A DNA stretch of 15,643 nucleotides, taken from contig JAGHCO010000219.1 of assembly GCA_021160405.1 (NCBI GenBank), forward strand, positions 1 to 15,643. The letters are read 5' to 3'. Source of the DNA: Candidatus Aerophobota bacterium. Its GTDB lineage: Bacteria > Aerophobota > Aerophobia > Aerophobales > JAGHCO01. Position 1 is the stretch's first letter. Every line of letters starts with the position of its first letter. The notes beneath the pieces were generated by a model. It was not told the DNA's origin, ran no database searches, and was given only the letters and a program-made list of their open reading frames with translations. Below are positions 1 through 7,482 of the stretch, one piece after another. Both the position numbers and the translations under genes were made by a program.

Positions 1-1176
1 AGTGTTTTTTTTATTTTCTTTCTCTATTTAGGATGGCTTATTTTAGCTGGGGCAGGAGTATTCCTTTTTCTCTATGCCAATTTGCAGAGGAGAAAAAATA
101 AGTTAAAAAGGGAAGAAAAAGAAATATTAAAGGTAAGCAGGAACATCTGGGAGGATTGTCAGGACGTTTGGAGTATTCCCTCCCTCTGGGAAAAATTTCA
201 AAATTCTCTTTCTATCTTGCAGGGAAGATTATCTAAAATCCGGGAGGAAAAAGATAAGAAGATTAAAAAACTAAAGGAAATGGAGGAAAAATTTGAAAAG
301 TTAAAGATGGGACTTGATAGGGTAGGGGAAGAGATTAATCAAATTCGTGATAAAATAGGAGTTTCAGAGCCTTTAGAGCTGGAAAGAAAAATAGAGGAGA
401 AAAGAGATATAGAAAATATTATAGAGAGAGATAAGAATATTTTAGTAGATACTTTAAAGACAGATGAGCCTTACCTTTGGGAGGAAAGACTACAAAAAAA
501 GATAATTAAACCAGAGATAGAGATAATCTTTTCCCCTGAGGAGGAAAGAGAGTTGAAAGAAGATATTAAACATAATGATAAAGAAATTGAAAGGTTAAAG
601 GAAGAGATACTTGCCTTTCGAGAAGGAGAGCTGGGTAGATTGGGGATTAGAGAGGAACCCCAGATTTGGATAGAGTTGGGGAAGATAAATAAAGATCTGG
701 AGAATTATAACAGGCAAAGGCAAGCAGCTCTTTTAGCTCGGAATATCTTAACTAAAGTAAGTGAGGAACTAAACGAAGAACTTTTAAAAGTTATAAATGA
801 TGAAAAAATGGGAGTGAGTGCTTATTTTTCTTATATTACCGGAGGGAAATATCAAAAGGTGGAGTGGAGAGAAGGGTCAATTTATATCCAGGATAAGGGT
901 GGAACCAGTTATTCAGCAAAAGACTTAAGCACCGGGACTTTAGATCAACTTCTCTTTTCTTTAAGATTAAGTATCCTTAAAGGGGCTCTTCCTGAAGGTG
1001 GTTTTTTTGTACTTGATGATGCTTTTCTTACTTCCGATTATGAGAGAAGGAGAAAATTAGTAAAGGTTTGTCGGGATTTATCCTCTCAAAAGTGGCAAAT
1101 CCTATACTTTACTGTAGATGATCACCTGCGAGATTTATTCTCTCAGATATGTGGAATAAAACCTAAGGTTTTGTAA
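1..1176 (+). CDS. SMC/Rad50/YhaN-like membrane-anchored ATPase, C-terminal part (5' truncated)
   Basis: The reading frame is open from the first base, so this is the 3' part of a longer gene; the TTG at 82 is only an internal codon. The visible protein (391 residues) begins with a hydrophobic stretch of about 25 residues, a probable membrane segment. A long charged Glu/Lys-rich coiled coil follows, to about residue 230. An ABC-type ATPase tail ends it: signature-like LSTGTLDQLLFSLRLS, then a Walker B-like FFVLDDAF. The Walker A motif must lie upstream of the window. This order (N-terminal half ATPase, coiled coil, central membrane segment, coiled coil, C-terminal half ATPase) fits the YhaN-like branch of the SbcC/Rad50 family. 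A role in DNA-end or membrane-associated DNA processing is inference. The gene is followed after 32 bases by apbE on the same strand. I am confident of the ATPase superfamily and less so of the subfamily. Confidence 0.75.
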   Translation, partial: SVFFIFFLYLGWLILAGAGVFLFLYANLQRRKNKLKREEKEILKVSRNIWEDCQDVWSIPSLWEKFQNSLSILQGRLSKIREEKDKKIKKLKEMEEKFEKLKMGLDRVGEEINQIRDKIGVSEPLELERKIEEKRDIENIIERDKNILVDTLKTDEPYLWEERLQKKIIKPEIEIIFSPEEERELKEDIKHNDKEIERLKEEILAFREGELGRLGIREEPQIWIELGKINKDLENYNRQRQAALLARNILTKVSEELNEELLKVINDEKMGVSAYFSYITGGKYQKVEWREGSIYIQDKGGTSYSAKDLSTGTLDQLLFSLRLSILKGALPEGGFFVLDDAFLTSDYERRRKLVKVCRDLSSQKWQILYFTVDDHLRDLFSQICGIKPKVL

Positions 1177-1208
1177 AACTCTTACTCTAAAAGATATGAG
1201 AAAAGACA

Positions 1209-2246
1209 ATGAAATTAATCAGTAAAAATAAAAAATTTATTCTTACCTTTCTTATAGCTTTAAGTTTTCTTCAGGTTTCAGGATGCAGCCAAGCTAAGTT
1301 TATTAAACGAACTCAAATAATTATGGGTACATTTGTTACCATCATAGCCGATGCTTCTCCTCAGGCAGTTAAGGAGGCTTTTAATGAGATAAAAAGGGTA
1401 GATCTTTTAATGAGCAGGTTTAATCCGGATAGTGAAGTATCTTTGTTAAACCAGAGGGGGGAAGCGAAAGTTTCTCCAGAAACAAGGGAGGTTATCCAAA
1501 GAGCAATTGAATTTTCCAAAATTACTAATGGAGCCTTTGATATTACCTGTGGTCCTATTTGTAATCTTTGGCAAAAAGCAGGGAAGGAAGACAAAATGCC
1601 TACTAAAAATGAGCTAAGTTATGTAGTTTCACTGGTAGGCTACCATAATATTATTATAAATGGCAACAGGATAAAGTTTAGTAAAAAGGGAATGCAAATT
1701 ACCCTTGGGGGAATAGCTAAAGGTTATGCTGTAGATAAGGCTATACAGGTTCTTAGAGAAGAAGGAGTAACCCGGGCCCTTGTAAACGCCGGAGGAGATA
1801 TGTACTGTTTAGGTGAGGGGTTAAAAGATGAGAGTCTGAGAGAAAAAATTCAACAGTTCTTTTTTGGTAGGAAATCAAAAGAGAGAAAGTGGGAAGTTGG
1901 CATTCAAGATCCTCGTAAGAGGAATAAAATTATAGGTGTAATTAAAGTTAAAGATAAGGGAGTAGCTACCTCGGGTGATTATCAAAGGTATGTTAAGATT
2001 CAGGGGAAAAGATTCTCTCATATAGTTAATCCAGCTACAGGTTTAACTGTTCAAAATAATCCAATGAGTGTAACTATTATTGCCTCCGATGCTACTACGG
2101 CTGATGCTTTGGCTACCGGAGTTTTTGTATTAGGATCTAAGAGAGGGGTGGAGCTGATAAACAAGCTATCTGGGGTAGAAGGAATGATTGTTAGTGAAGG
2201 AGAAAAAATAACTTGCTCAAAGGGATGGAGCAGATATCAAAATTGA
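1209..2246 (+). CDS. apbE: FAD:protein FMN transferase, lipoprotein
   Basis: ApbE moves FMN from FAD onto a threonine of target proteins such as Rnf/Nqr subunits, outside the cytoplasmic membrane. The 345-residue product starts with a lysine-rich n-region, a hydrophobic core and a lipobox (VSGC, Cys26), so it should be membrane-anchored. Family motifs are present in order: MGTFVTI (39-45), SRFNPDSEVSLLN (69-81), GGIAKGYAVDKA (167-178), NAGGD (193-197), SHIVNPATG (270-278) and the metal-site region DATTADALATG (294-304). Between NAGGD and the WEVGIQDP strand there is a charged loop of about 20 extra residues (about 205-227), longer than I expect for the family. The start at 1209 gives the complete signal peptide; its Shine-Dalgarno (SD) sequence is weak. 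The likely flavinylation target is not in the window. ApbE fits an anaerobe using Rnf-type electron transport, which is inference. Confidence 0.93.
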   Translation: MKLISKNKKFILTFLIALSFLQVSGCSQAKFIKRTQIIMGTFVTIIADASPQAVKEAFNEIKRVDLLMSRFNPDSEVSLLNQRGEAKVSPETREVIQRAIEFSKITNGAFDITCGPICNLWQKAGKEDKMPTKNELSYVVSLVGYHNIIINGNRIKFSKKGMQITLGGIAKGYAVDKAIQVLREEGVTRALVNAGGDMYCLGEGLKDESLREKIQQFFFGRKSKERKWEVGIQDPRKRNKIIGVIKVKDKGVATSGDYQRYVKIQGKRFSHIVNPATGLTVQNNPMSVTIIASDATTADALATGVFVLGSKRGVELINKLSGVEGMIVSEGEKITCSKGWSRYQN

Positions 2247-2277
2247 CTATTTTAAGCAAATTATCTATAATAAATCA

Positions 2278-3987
2278 ATGGAAAATATTAAACCAAAGTG
2301 GATCTTTAGGAAAGGATTAGAAAGAGAGAGGTGTTTTTCTCTTTCTAAGAAGTGGGGTATTTCTCCTCTGCTCATCGCTCTTTTACATAATCGTGGGATA
2401 GTTGAGGAAGATATAGAAAAGTTTATTCACCCTTCCTCTCAGGACCTTCACGATCCCTTTTTAATGAAGGATATGGATAGAGCAGTTGAGAGGATTATTA
2501 GAGGTATCCATAAGAAAGAAAGAATTCTTGTATATGGAGATTACGATGCAGATGGGATTACTGCTACCAGCCTTCTCTTAAAATTCCTAAGAGACTTAAA
2601 AATTTCTGGTTATTTTTATATCCCCCATCGGCAAAGTGAAGGTTACGGATTAAATAGAGGAGCTATAAGGAAAGCATCTAAGGAAAATATTAATCTCATT
2701 ATCACCTGTGACTGTGGAATTTCCTCAATGGAGGAGATTGAGTATGCTTATACTCTGGGAATGGAGGTAATAATTACTGACCATCATCGTACAGAAACTC
2801 CTGTTTCTCCGAAGATACCTGTTCTTAATCCACATCAGCCTGATTGTAATTATCCATTTAAAGGGCTCTCTGGAGTGGGTGTAGCTTTTAAGCTCTGCCA
2901 AGCTTTAGTTCAGAAAATGGGGATACCCAGGGATTGTTTAAATAATTATTTAGATCTGGTAGCTTTAGGGACCATAGGAGACATTGTTCCTCTACGTGGA
3001 GAGAATAGAATTTTGGTAAAATTAGGTCTGGAGAGGTTAAATAGCTCTTCCCTTTCTTTGGGTTTAAGAGCTTTAATTAAATTGGTAGGCCTTGAAAAGA
3101 AAAAACTTAGTGAGAGGCAAGTTGGGTACATTCTTGCTCCTCGCCTGAATGCCTGTGGACGTCTTAGCTTAGCTAAGAAGGGGGTGGACCTTATTTTATC
3201 AACTACTCACCAACAAGCCTTTCGTTTAGCTAAGGACTTAAACAGAGAGAATACTTATCGTCAGAGAATAGAAAGGAGGATGCGTCGAGAGGCAGACCAG
3301 ATTTTGTCCATTTCCAAGCAAGATTGGGTAATTGTGGTAGCTAAGAAGGGATGGCATCCTGGAGTTGTTGGTCTGGTGGCTTCCTATATCAGGGAAAAGT
3401 ACCTGCGTCCCAGCCTTGTTTTTTCCCTGGATGGGAAGCTGGCCAGGGGCTCGGCAAGGAGCGTACCGAGTTTTCCTATTTTTAAAGTTTTAGAGAAATG
3501 TGAGAACCTTCTCCAAAGTTTTGGAGGACATAAATTGGCAGCAGGGATGACTCTTCCGGTGAAAAATATTGAACCATTAAAGAAAAGATTAAACTGCTTA
3601 GCTCATGATATGCTTTCTCCTGAGGATTTTTCTCCATCTTACTTCATCGATGCTAAGGTAAATTTAGATAAGTTAAATAAGGAAATAGTAGAAGAGCTTG
3701 AACTATTAGCTCCCTATGGTTCTGAAAATCCTCTTCCTCTTTTTTTAGCTGAAAGAGTGCACTTATCATCCCTTGAAAAAATTAGAAGGGGAATTAAATT
3801 GAGGGTAGCTTCTTCCGGGGGGAAAGAAGAATTTGAAGCTATTGGATTTGGATTAAATAAAGAGGAGGAACTCACCTCTCAAAAGGGTACGATTAACATT
3901 ATTTACACTCCCAGAATAAATCAATACCGGGGGGAGGAAAAAATCCAATTGGAGATAAAAGACTGGCAAGGAGAAAATTATGGATAG
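2278..3987 (+). CDS. recJ: Single-stranded-DNA-specific 5'-3' exonuclease RecJ
   Basis: RecJ degrades single-stranded DNA 5' to 3' in recombinational, mismatch and base-excision repair. The 569-residue length is close to that of E. coli RecJ. Visible DHH-family motifs: VYGDYDADG (85-93, motif I), ITCDCG (142-147, motif II), ITDHH (166-170, motif III), ALGTIGDIVPL (229-239, motif IV), then the DHHA1 domain with GWHPGVVG (358-365), GSARS (391-395) and FGGHKLAAG (415-423). A C-terminal OB-like region follows, including LLAPYGSENPLPLF. All the metal-binding Asp/His motifs are intact. The ATG lies 31 bases after apbE and has no recognisable SD sequence, so the exact start rests on the fit of the N-terminus to the family. 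The stop overlaps the apt start by 8 bases, so the two are probably co-transcribed and translationally coupled. Confidence 0.96.
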   Translation: MENIKPKWIFRKGLERERCFSLSKKWGISPLLIALLHNRGIVEEDIEKFIHPSSQDLHDPFLMKDMDRAVERIIRGIHKKERILVYGDYDADGITATSLLLKFLRDLKISGYFYIPHRQSEGYGLNRGAIRKASKENINLIITCDCGISSMEEIEYAYTLGMEVIITDHHRTETPVSPKIPVLNPHQPDCNYPFKGLSGVGVAFKLCQALVQKMGIPRDCLNNYLDLVALGTIGDIVPLRGENRILVKLGLERLNSSSLSLGLRALIKLVGLEKKKLSERQVGYILAPRLNACGRLSLAKKGVDLILSTTHQQAFRLAKDLNRENTYRQRIERRMRREADQILSISKQDWVIVVAKKGWHPGVVGLVASYIREKYLRPSLVFSLDGKLARGSARSVPSFPIFKVLEKCENLLQSFGGHKLAAGMTLPVKNIEPLKKRLNCLAHDMLSPEDFSPSYFIDAKVNLDKLNKEIVEELELLAPYGSENPLPLFLAERVHLSSLEKIRRGIKLRVASSGGKEEFEAIGFGLNKEEELTSQKGTINIIYTPRINQYRGEEKIQLEIKDWQGENYG

Positions 3988-4501
3988 GCTGATACAAAAG
4001 ATTAGGAATATACCTGATTTTCCCAAAAAAGGTGTTGCTTTTAAAGATATCACTCCTCTTCTTCAAGATGCTTCTTCATTTAAGAGGGCTATTTTGCTAT
4101 TAGCTGAGCATTACAGGAACAGCAAGGTCTCTTCTTTAGTTAGTGTTGAATCTCGGGGTTTTATTTTAGGAGCTGCCTTAGCATATGAGTTGGGAGTAGG
4201 GTTTATCCCTGTTAGAAAACCAGGGAAGCTTCCCTATAAGGTAGAGAGGATTAGCTATAATTTGGAATATGGAGAAGATACTATAGAGATTCATACAGAT
4301 GCTATAAAAAAAGGAGATGAAATCTTAGTTTTTGATGATGTTATTGCTACTGGAGGAACGGCACAGGCTATCTGCAGATTAGTGGAAAAGTTAGGTGGAG
4401 TGGTAGTGGGAGTTTGTTTTTTAGTGGAGTTAACTTATTTAAAGGGTAGAGATAAGTTAAAAGGTTATGATATTTTCTCTTTAATAAAACTTGGAAAGTG
4501 A
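3980..4501 (+). CDS. apt: Adenine phosphoribosyltransferase
   Basis: Apt converts adenine plus PRPP to AMP and pyrophosphate in cytoplasmic purine salvage. At 173 residues it has the usual family length. The N-terminus has IPDFPKKGVAFKDITPLL (11-28), followed by the adenine-site region SVESRGFILG (55-64) and the PRPP-binding loop VFDDVIATGGTA (117-128). The start is well supported: AAGGAG lies a few bases upstream of the ATG, inside the end of recJ, with which it overlaps by 8 bases. A recJ-apt pair is common in bacteria; in some lineages the next gene is a (p)ppGpp synthetase, but here it is coaBC. The sequence shows nothing unusual. Confidence 0.96.
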   Translation: MDRLIQKIRNIPDFPKKGVAFKDITPLLQDASSFKRAILLLAEHYRNSKVSSLVSVESRGFILGAALAYELGVGFIPVRKPGKLPYKVERISYNLEYGEDTIEIHTDAIKKGDEILVFDDVIATGGTAQAICRLVEKLGGVVVGVCFLVELTYLKGRDKLKGYDIFSLIKLGK

Positions 4502-4542
4502 GAAGTAGTGCAGGTCGCAAGATTTGCCAAGTAAGATTTAAA

Positions 4543-5751
4543 ATGGAAAACTCTAATCTACAAGATAAAAATATCCTTTTGGGAATAACTGGAAGCATTG
4601 CTGCTTATAAATCAGCAGAGGTTATTAGATTGCTAAGGAAAAGAAAAGCTAAGGTTTATCCCATTATGACAAGAGCAGCGACAAATTTTGTTCATCCTGT
4701 AACTTTTCAGAGCTTAGCTTCTCAGGAAGTTGTTCTGGATAGTTTTAGTAAAAATAAGGAAATAAAACATATATCTTTATCTTCCTTAGCTGATCTTTTT
4801 TTAATTGCTCCGGCTACTGCTAATGTAATAGGAAAAATAGCCTGTGGAATAGCCGATGATATTCTTACTACCACAGTTTTGGCTTGCCAGTCTCCTGTGT
4901 TGATTGCCCCGGCTATGAATCATCGGATGTGGATAAATCCTATCCTCCAGCAAAATGTAAAGAAACTTAAGAGTTTGGGATTTAAATTTGTGGGACCGAT
5001 GAAAGGAAAACTTGCCTCAGGAGAAGTAGGAGAGGGAAGGATGAGCGAGCCTTCCCAGATCGTAGATTATGTAGAGAAAATTTTTAGTTTTGAGAAGGAT
5101 TTCCGAGGAAAAACTTTTTTAATTACAGCCGGCCCTACCCGGGAGAGGCTGGATAGGGTTCGTTTCTTAAGTAACTATTCTACGGGTAAGATGGGTTATG
5201 CTTTAGCTGAGGAGGGGAAACTCAGGGGAGCAAAGATTATTTTGATTAGCGGACCTACTTTTCTTAATGTACCTTCAGGAGTTGAATTTTACAGGGTAGA
5301 ATCAGCCGAGCAGATGAAATCCTGCGTAATTGAGAAATTTCCTGAAGTTGATGGAGTAATAATGGCTGCAGCCGTAGCAGATTTTACTCCCTTAAAAAAG
5401 GAGAGAGGTAAAATAAAGAAAGATAAGGGAGAAAAAATTTTTCTGGAGCTAAAGAGAACTCCTGATATTTTAGCCAAACTTGGTAGGATAAAACAAGATA
5501 AAATCTTAGTGGGTTTTTGTGCTGAGACCAAAGATTTAGAGAAAGAGGCGAAAAAAAAATTAAAGTTAAAAAATCTTGATTTAATAGTGGCTAACAATAT
5601 ATCTTCGCCGGGAGCAGGCTTTGCTGTAGATACCAATGTTGTTAGTTTAATAGATAAAAAAGGAGAGGTTAAATCTTTCCCCAAGTTGACTAAAAGAGAA
5701 GTTGCTGAAAAAATCTGGGATAAAATTAAGGAGATGGAAAATCAGCCATAG
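4543..5751 (+). CDS. coaBC: Bifunctional phosphopantothenoylcysteine decarboxylase / phosphopantothenate-cysteine ligase
   Basis: CoaBC carries out two steps of coenzyme A synthesis: CoaB ligates cysteine to 4'-phosphopantothenate with CTP, and CoaC decarboxylates the product with FMN. From the ATG at 4543 it has 402 residues. The CoaC domain (about 1-180) shows KNILLGITGSIAAYK, the catalytic His in KHISL (His76), APATANVIGKIACGIADD and PAMNHRMW. The CoaB domain (about 188-402) shows ITAGPTRERLDRVRFLSN, STGKMG and MAAAVADF. One oddity: the GKLASGEVGEGRM segment has Ser159 where E. coli has its catalytic Cys158. Start choice: a GTG at 4498 is in frame and overlaps the apt stop as GTGA. It would add 15 residues absent from relatives, so 4543 is preferred, although neither start has a clear SD. 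The last codon and the TAG stop lie in the left arm of repeat copy A. Confidence 0.94.
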   Translation: MENSNLQDKNILLGITGSIAAYKSAEVIRLLRKRKAKVYPIMTRAATNFVHPVTFQSLASQEVVLDSFSKNKEIKHISLSSLADLFLIAPATANVIGKIACGIADDILTTTVLACQSPVLIAPAMNHRMWINPILQQNVKKLKSLGFKFVGPMKGKLASGEVGEGRMSEPSQIVDYVEKIFSFEKDFRGKTFLITAGPTRERLDRVRFLSNYSTGKMGYALAEEGKLRGAKIILISGPTFLNVPSGVEFYRVESAEQMKSCVIEKFPEVDGVIMAAAVADFTPLKKERGKIKKDKGEKIFLELKRTPDILAKLGRIKQDKILVGFCAETKDLEKEAKKKLKLKNLDLIVANNISSPGAGFAVDTNVVSLIDKKGEVKSFPKLTKREVAEKIWDKIKEMENQP

Positions 5752-5865
5752 ATTTACACAGATAAGTACAAATAGATTTAAATATAAAGAAATCACAGAT
5801 ATTATTCTTAAAAGTTTTATGAAGTTTACAATGATAATAAAAAATATCAGCGTCCATCTGCGGCT
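5744..5865. repeat. MITE-like dispersed repeat, copy A, with imperfect terminal inverted repeats
   Basis: This element fills the coaBC-nfeD gap. Its left end (5744-5764) and the reverse complement of its right end (5845-5865) match at 15 of 21 positions, sharing AGCC, AGAT, AC and GATA blocks. CACAGAT recurs at 5757 and 5794. The right end is nearly the same as copy B near 11376-11408 (26 of 30 bases), and the left end resembles copy C near 14906-14933 (23 of 28). The interior is AT-rich and has no plausible gene. The element holds the coaBC stop codon and ends 5 bases before the nfeD start codon. A small non-autonomous mobile element or folded-RNA repeat is inferred; no transposase is visible and no clear target duplication was found. 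Confidence 0.65.
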
Positions 5866-5870
5866 AAAAA

Positions 5871-7205
5871 ATGAGAATGTTTAATTTACTAAAAAAGATG
5901 AGGATTGCATCAGCTATACTGGTAATTATTTTTCTTTCCTTTAATGGAATTATTTTCGCCAAAGAGCAACCTTTAGTGGAAGTAGTGAAATTAGAGGGGA
6001 CAATAAGTCCGGCCTCTGTAGATTATTTAAAAAAGATGTTTCATTTAGCTAAGGAAAGAGAAGCTGAGTGTTTAATAATTCAACTGGATACCCCTGGAGG
6101 GCTGGATTCCTCTATGAGAGAAATAGTTAAATTAATTATGAATAGTAAGATTCCTGTAGTTGTATACATTTCTCCCAAGGGAGCAAGAGCAGCCTCTGCA
6201 GGAGTTTTTATTGCCCTTGCTTCTAATATTTTAGCTATGGCACCGGGAACTAACATTGGAGCTGCTCATCCTGTAGCTTTAATGGGAAAAATGGATAAGA
6301 CAACGGAGAAAAAGATAGTTAACGATGCTGCCTCTTATATAAAATCTATTGCTGAGAAGAGAGGAAGAGATGCAAAGTGGGCAGAGAGATCTGTGAGGGA
6401 AAGTGTCTCAGTAACAGCCGGGGAAGCTTTAAATTTAAAGATAATAGATGTAATTGCTGAGGATGTAAATGACCTTTTAGAAAAATTAAATGGGAGAGAG
6501 ATAGAATTTCCTGAAGGCTCGGTTATTTTGCAAACAAAAGGAGCTAAGATTCACTTTAATCAAATGAGTTTTAAGGATAAATTTTTACAAAAATTAGCTG
6601 ATCCTAATTTAGCTTACGTTCTTTTAATGATAGGAATTTGGGGAATTATCCTTGAATTTTTCCATCCTGGGGCAATGCTACCAGGAATAGCTGGAGCAAT
6701 ATGCTTGATATTATCCTCTTTCTCTCTTCAAATTATTTCCTTTAATTTAGCCGGGCTCCTTTTAATTATCTTAGCAGTAATTCTTTTTATTTTGGAAGTT
6801 AAGGTTCCCTCTTATGGAGCTTTAACTATAGGAGGAATCGTATCTCTTACTTTGGGTTCCCTTATGCTCATAAACCCTAATGCTGTTTATATTACTATTT
6901 CCTGGCCATATATTATAAGTGGGGTAGCTGTAACCACTGCCCTTTTTGTATTTATTGTTTCTTATACTATAAAGGCTCAGATTAAAAGACCAGTTACGGG
7001 AATGGAAGGAATGATTGGTGAGGTTGGAGTTGTTAGGAAAGACCTTAACCCTACAGGTAAAATTTTAATCCATGGAGAGATATGGAATGCTTTTATCCAG
7101 CCCCCTGAGGAGGTGGTCAAAAAAGGGGAGAAGGTGGAAGTGGTAGACATAAGAGGGATGGAGCTCCAGGTCAAAAAAAGGAAAGGTGAAAAATGGGGTG
7201 GATGA
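5871..7205 (+). CDS. NfeD family membrane-bound serine protease (ClpP-class, long form)
   Basis: Long NfeD proteins are membrane serine proteases that pair with SPFH proteins and are thought to cleave stomatin-type partners. The 444-residue protein has a signal peptide or signal anchor (about 10-30). A ClpP-like domain follows (about 35-205) with QLDTPGG (71-77), a catalytic Ser candidate in AASAGVF (Ser109) and a Lys candidate in SYIKS (Lys158), matching the Ser-Lys dyad known from archaeal 1510-N protease. Next come several membrane helices (about 247-368) and a C-terminal OB-fold domain (about 375-437) starting TGMEGMIGEVG. Start: ATG at 5871, immediately after repeat copy A and with no SD. 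ATGs at 5877 and 5898 are alternatives, and the last gives a compact signal peptide. It overlaps the short NfeD gene by 13 bases and forms an operon with it and the slipin gene. Confidence 0.9.
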   Translation: MRMFNLLKKMRIASAILVIIFLSFNGIIFAKEQPLVEVVKLEGTISPASVDYLKKMFHLAKEREAECLIIQLDTPGGLDSSMREIVKLIMNSKIPVVVYISPKGARAASAGVFIALASNILAMAPGTNIGAAHPVALMGKMDKTTEKKIVNDAASYIKSIAEKRGRDAKWAERSVRESVSVTAGEALNLKIIDVIAEDVNDLLEKLNGREIEFPEGSVILQTKGAKIHFNQMSFKDKFLQKLADPNLAYVLLMIGIWGIILEFFHPGAMLPGIAGAICLILSSFSLQIISFNLAGLLLIILAVILFILEVKVPSYGALTIGGIVSLTLGSLMLINPNAVYITISWPYIISGVAVTTALFVFIVSYTIKAQIKRPVTGMEGMIGEVGVVRKDLNPTGKILIHGEIWNAFIQPPEEVVKKGEKVEVVDIRGMELQVKKRKGEKWGG

Positions 7206-7480
7206 TTCTTCTCGGAGCAATAGTGGTAATAATAGTGCTCATTGCTATTGTAATAGCTAAAGCTCAGTTTAAAAGGCCTACTACTGGACTTGATGGTATG
7301 ATAGGAGAAGTAGGGGTGGTTGTGAGCAGGCTTAGTCCGGATGGAAGGGTCCGGATTCATGGAAGAGAAATTTGGAATGCTATTAGCCTTTTCCCTGGAG
7401 AGGTGATTGAAGCTGGAGAAAAAGTAGAAGTAGTAAGAATAGAGAAAACTACATTATTAGTAAAAAGAAAGGAGGTTTAA
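7193..7480 (+). CDS. Short NfeD-like membrane protein with OB-fold domain
   Basis: This 95-residue protein has one N-terminal membrane helix (about 3-22) and then an NfeD C-terminal OB-fold domain. It lacks the protease domain. Its domain resembles the end of the preceding NfeD protein: both have a TG-(M/L)-(E/D)-GMIGEVGVV motif, an IHG-x-x-WNA motif and a GEKVEVV motif. It therefore looks like a tandem duplicate of the OB module attached to its own membrane helix. Short NfeD proteins are known to assist SPFH proteins at the membrane, possibly in oligomer assembly. The start is supported by an AAAGGTG sequence a few bases upstream, and the gene overlaps the previous one by 13 bases. Only two bases separate its stop from the slipin start. 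Confidence 0.88.
   Translation: MGWMILLGAIVVIIVLIAIVIAKAQFKRPTTGLDGMIGEVGVVVSRLSPDGRVRIHGREIWNAISLFPGEVIEAGEKVEVVRIEKTTLLVKRKEV
7468..7475 (+). promoter_or_regulatory. Strong ribosome binding site for the slipin gene
   Basis: AAAGGAGG lies 7 bases before the ATG at 7483, inside the last codons of the short NfeD gene. It is the strongest SD match seen in the window and fixes the slipin start. It suggests that slipin is translated at a higher rate than its NfeD neighbours, many genes here having weak or no SD. Confidence 0.85.
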
Positions 7481-7482
7481 AA

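Noticed and set aside
5289..5684. 131-codon open frame on the - strand
   Set aside because: It is antisense to the CoaB domain, which has clear family motifs; the opposite frame shows none.
5702..5884. 60-codon open frame starting inside coaBC and crossing the gap to nfeD
   Set aside because: It is the repeat element and coaBC read in another frame; it has no SD and no recognisable domain.
6977..7360. 127-codon open frame on the - strand
   Set aside because: It is antisense to both NfeD genes, has low-complexity His/Tyr/Ser runs and no initiation signal.
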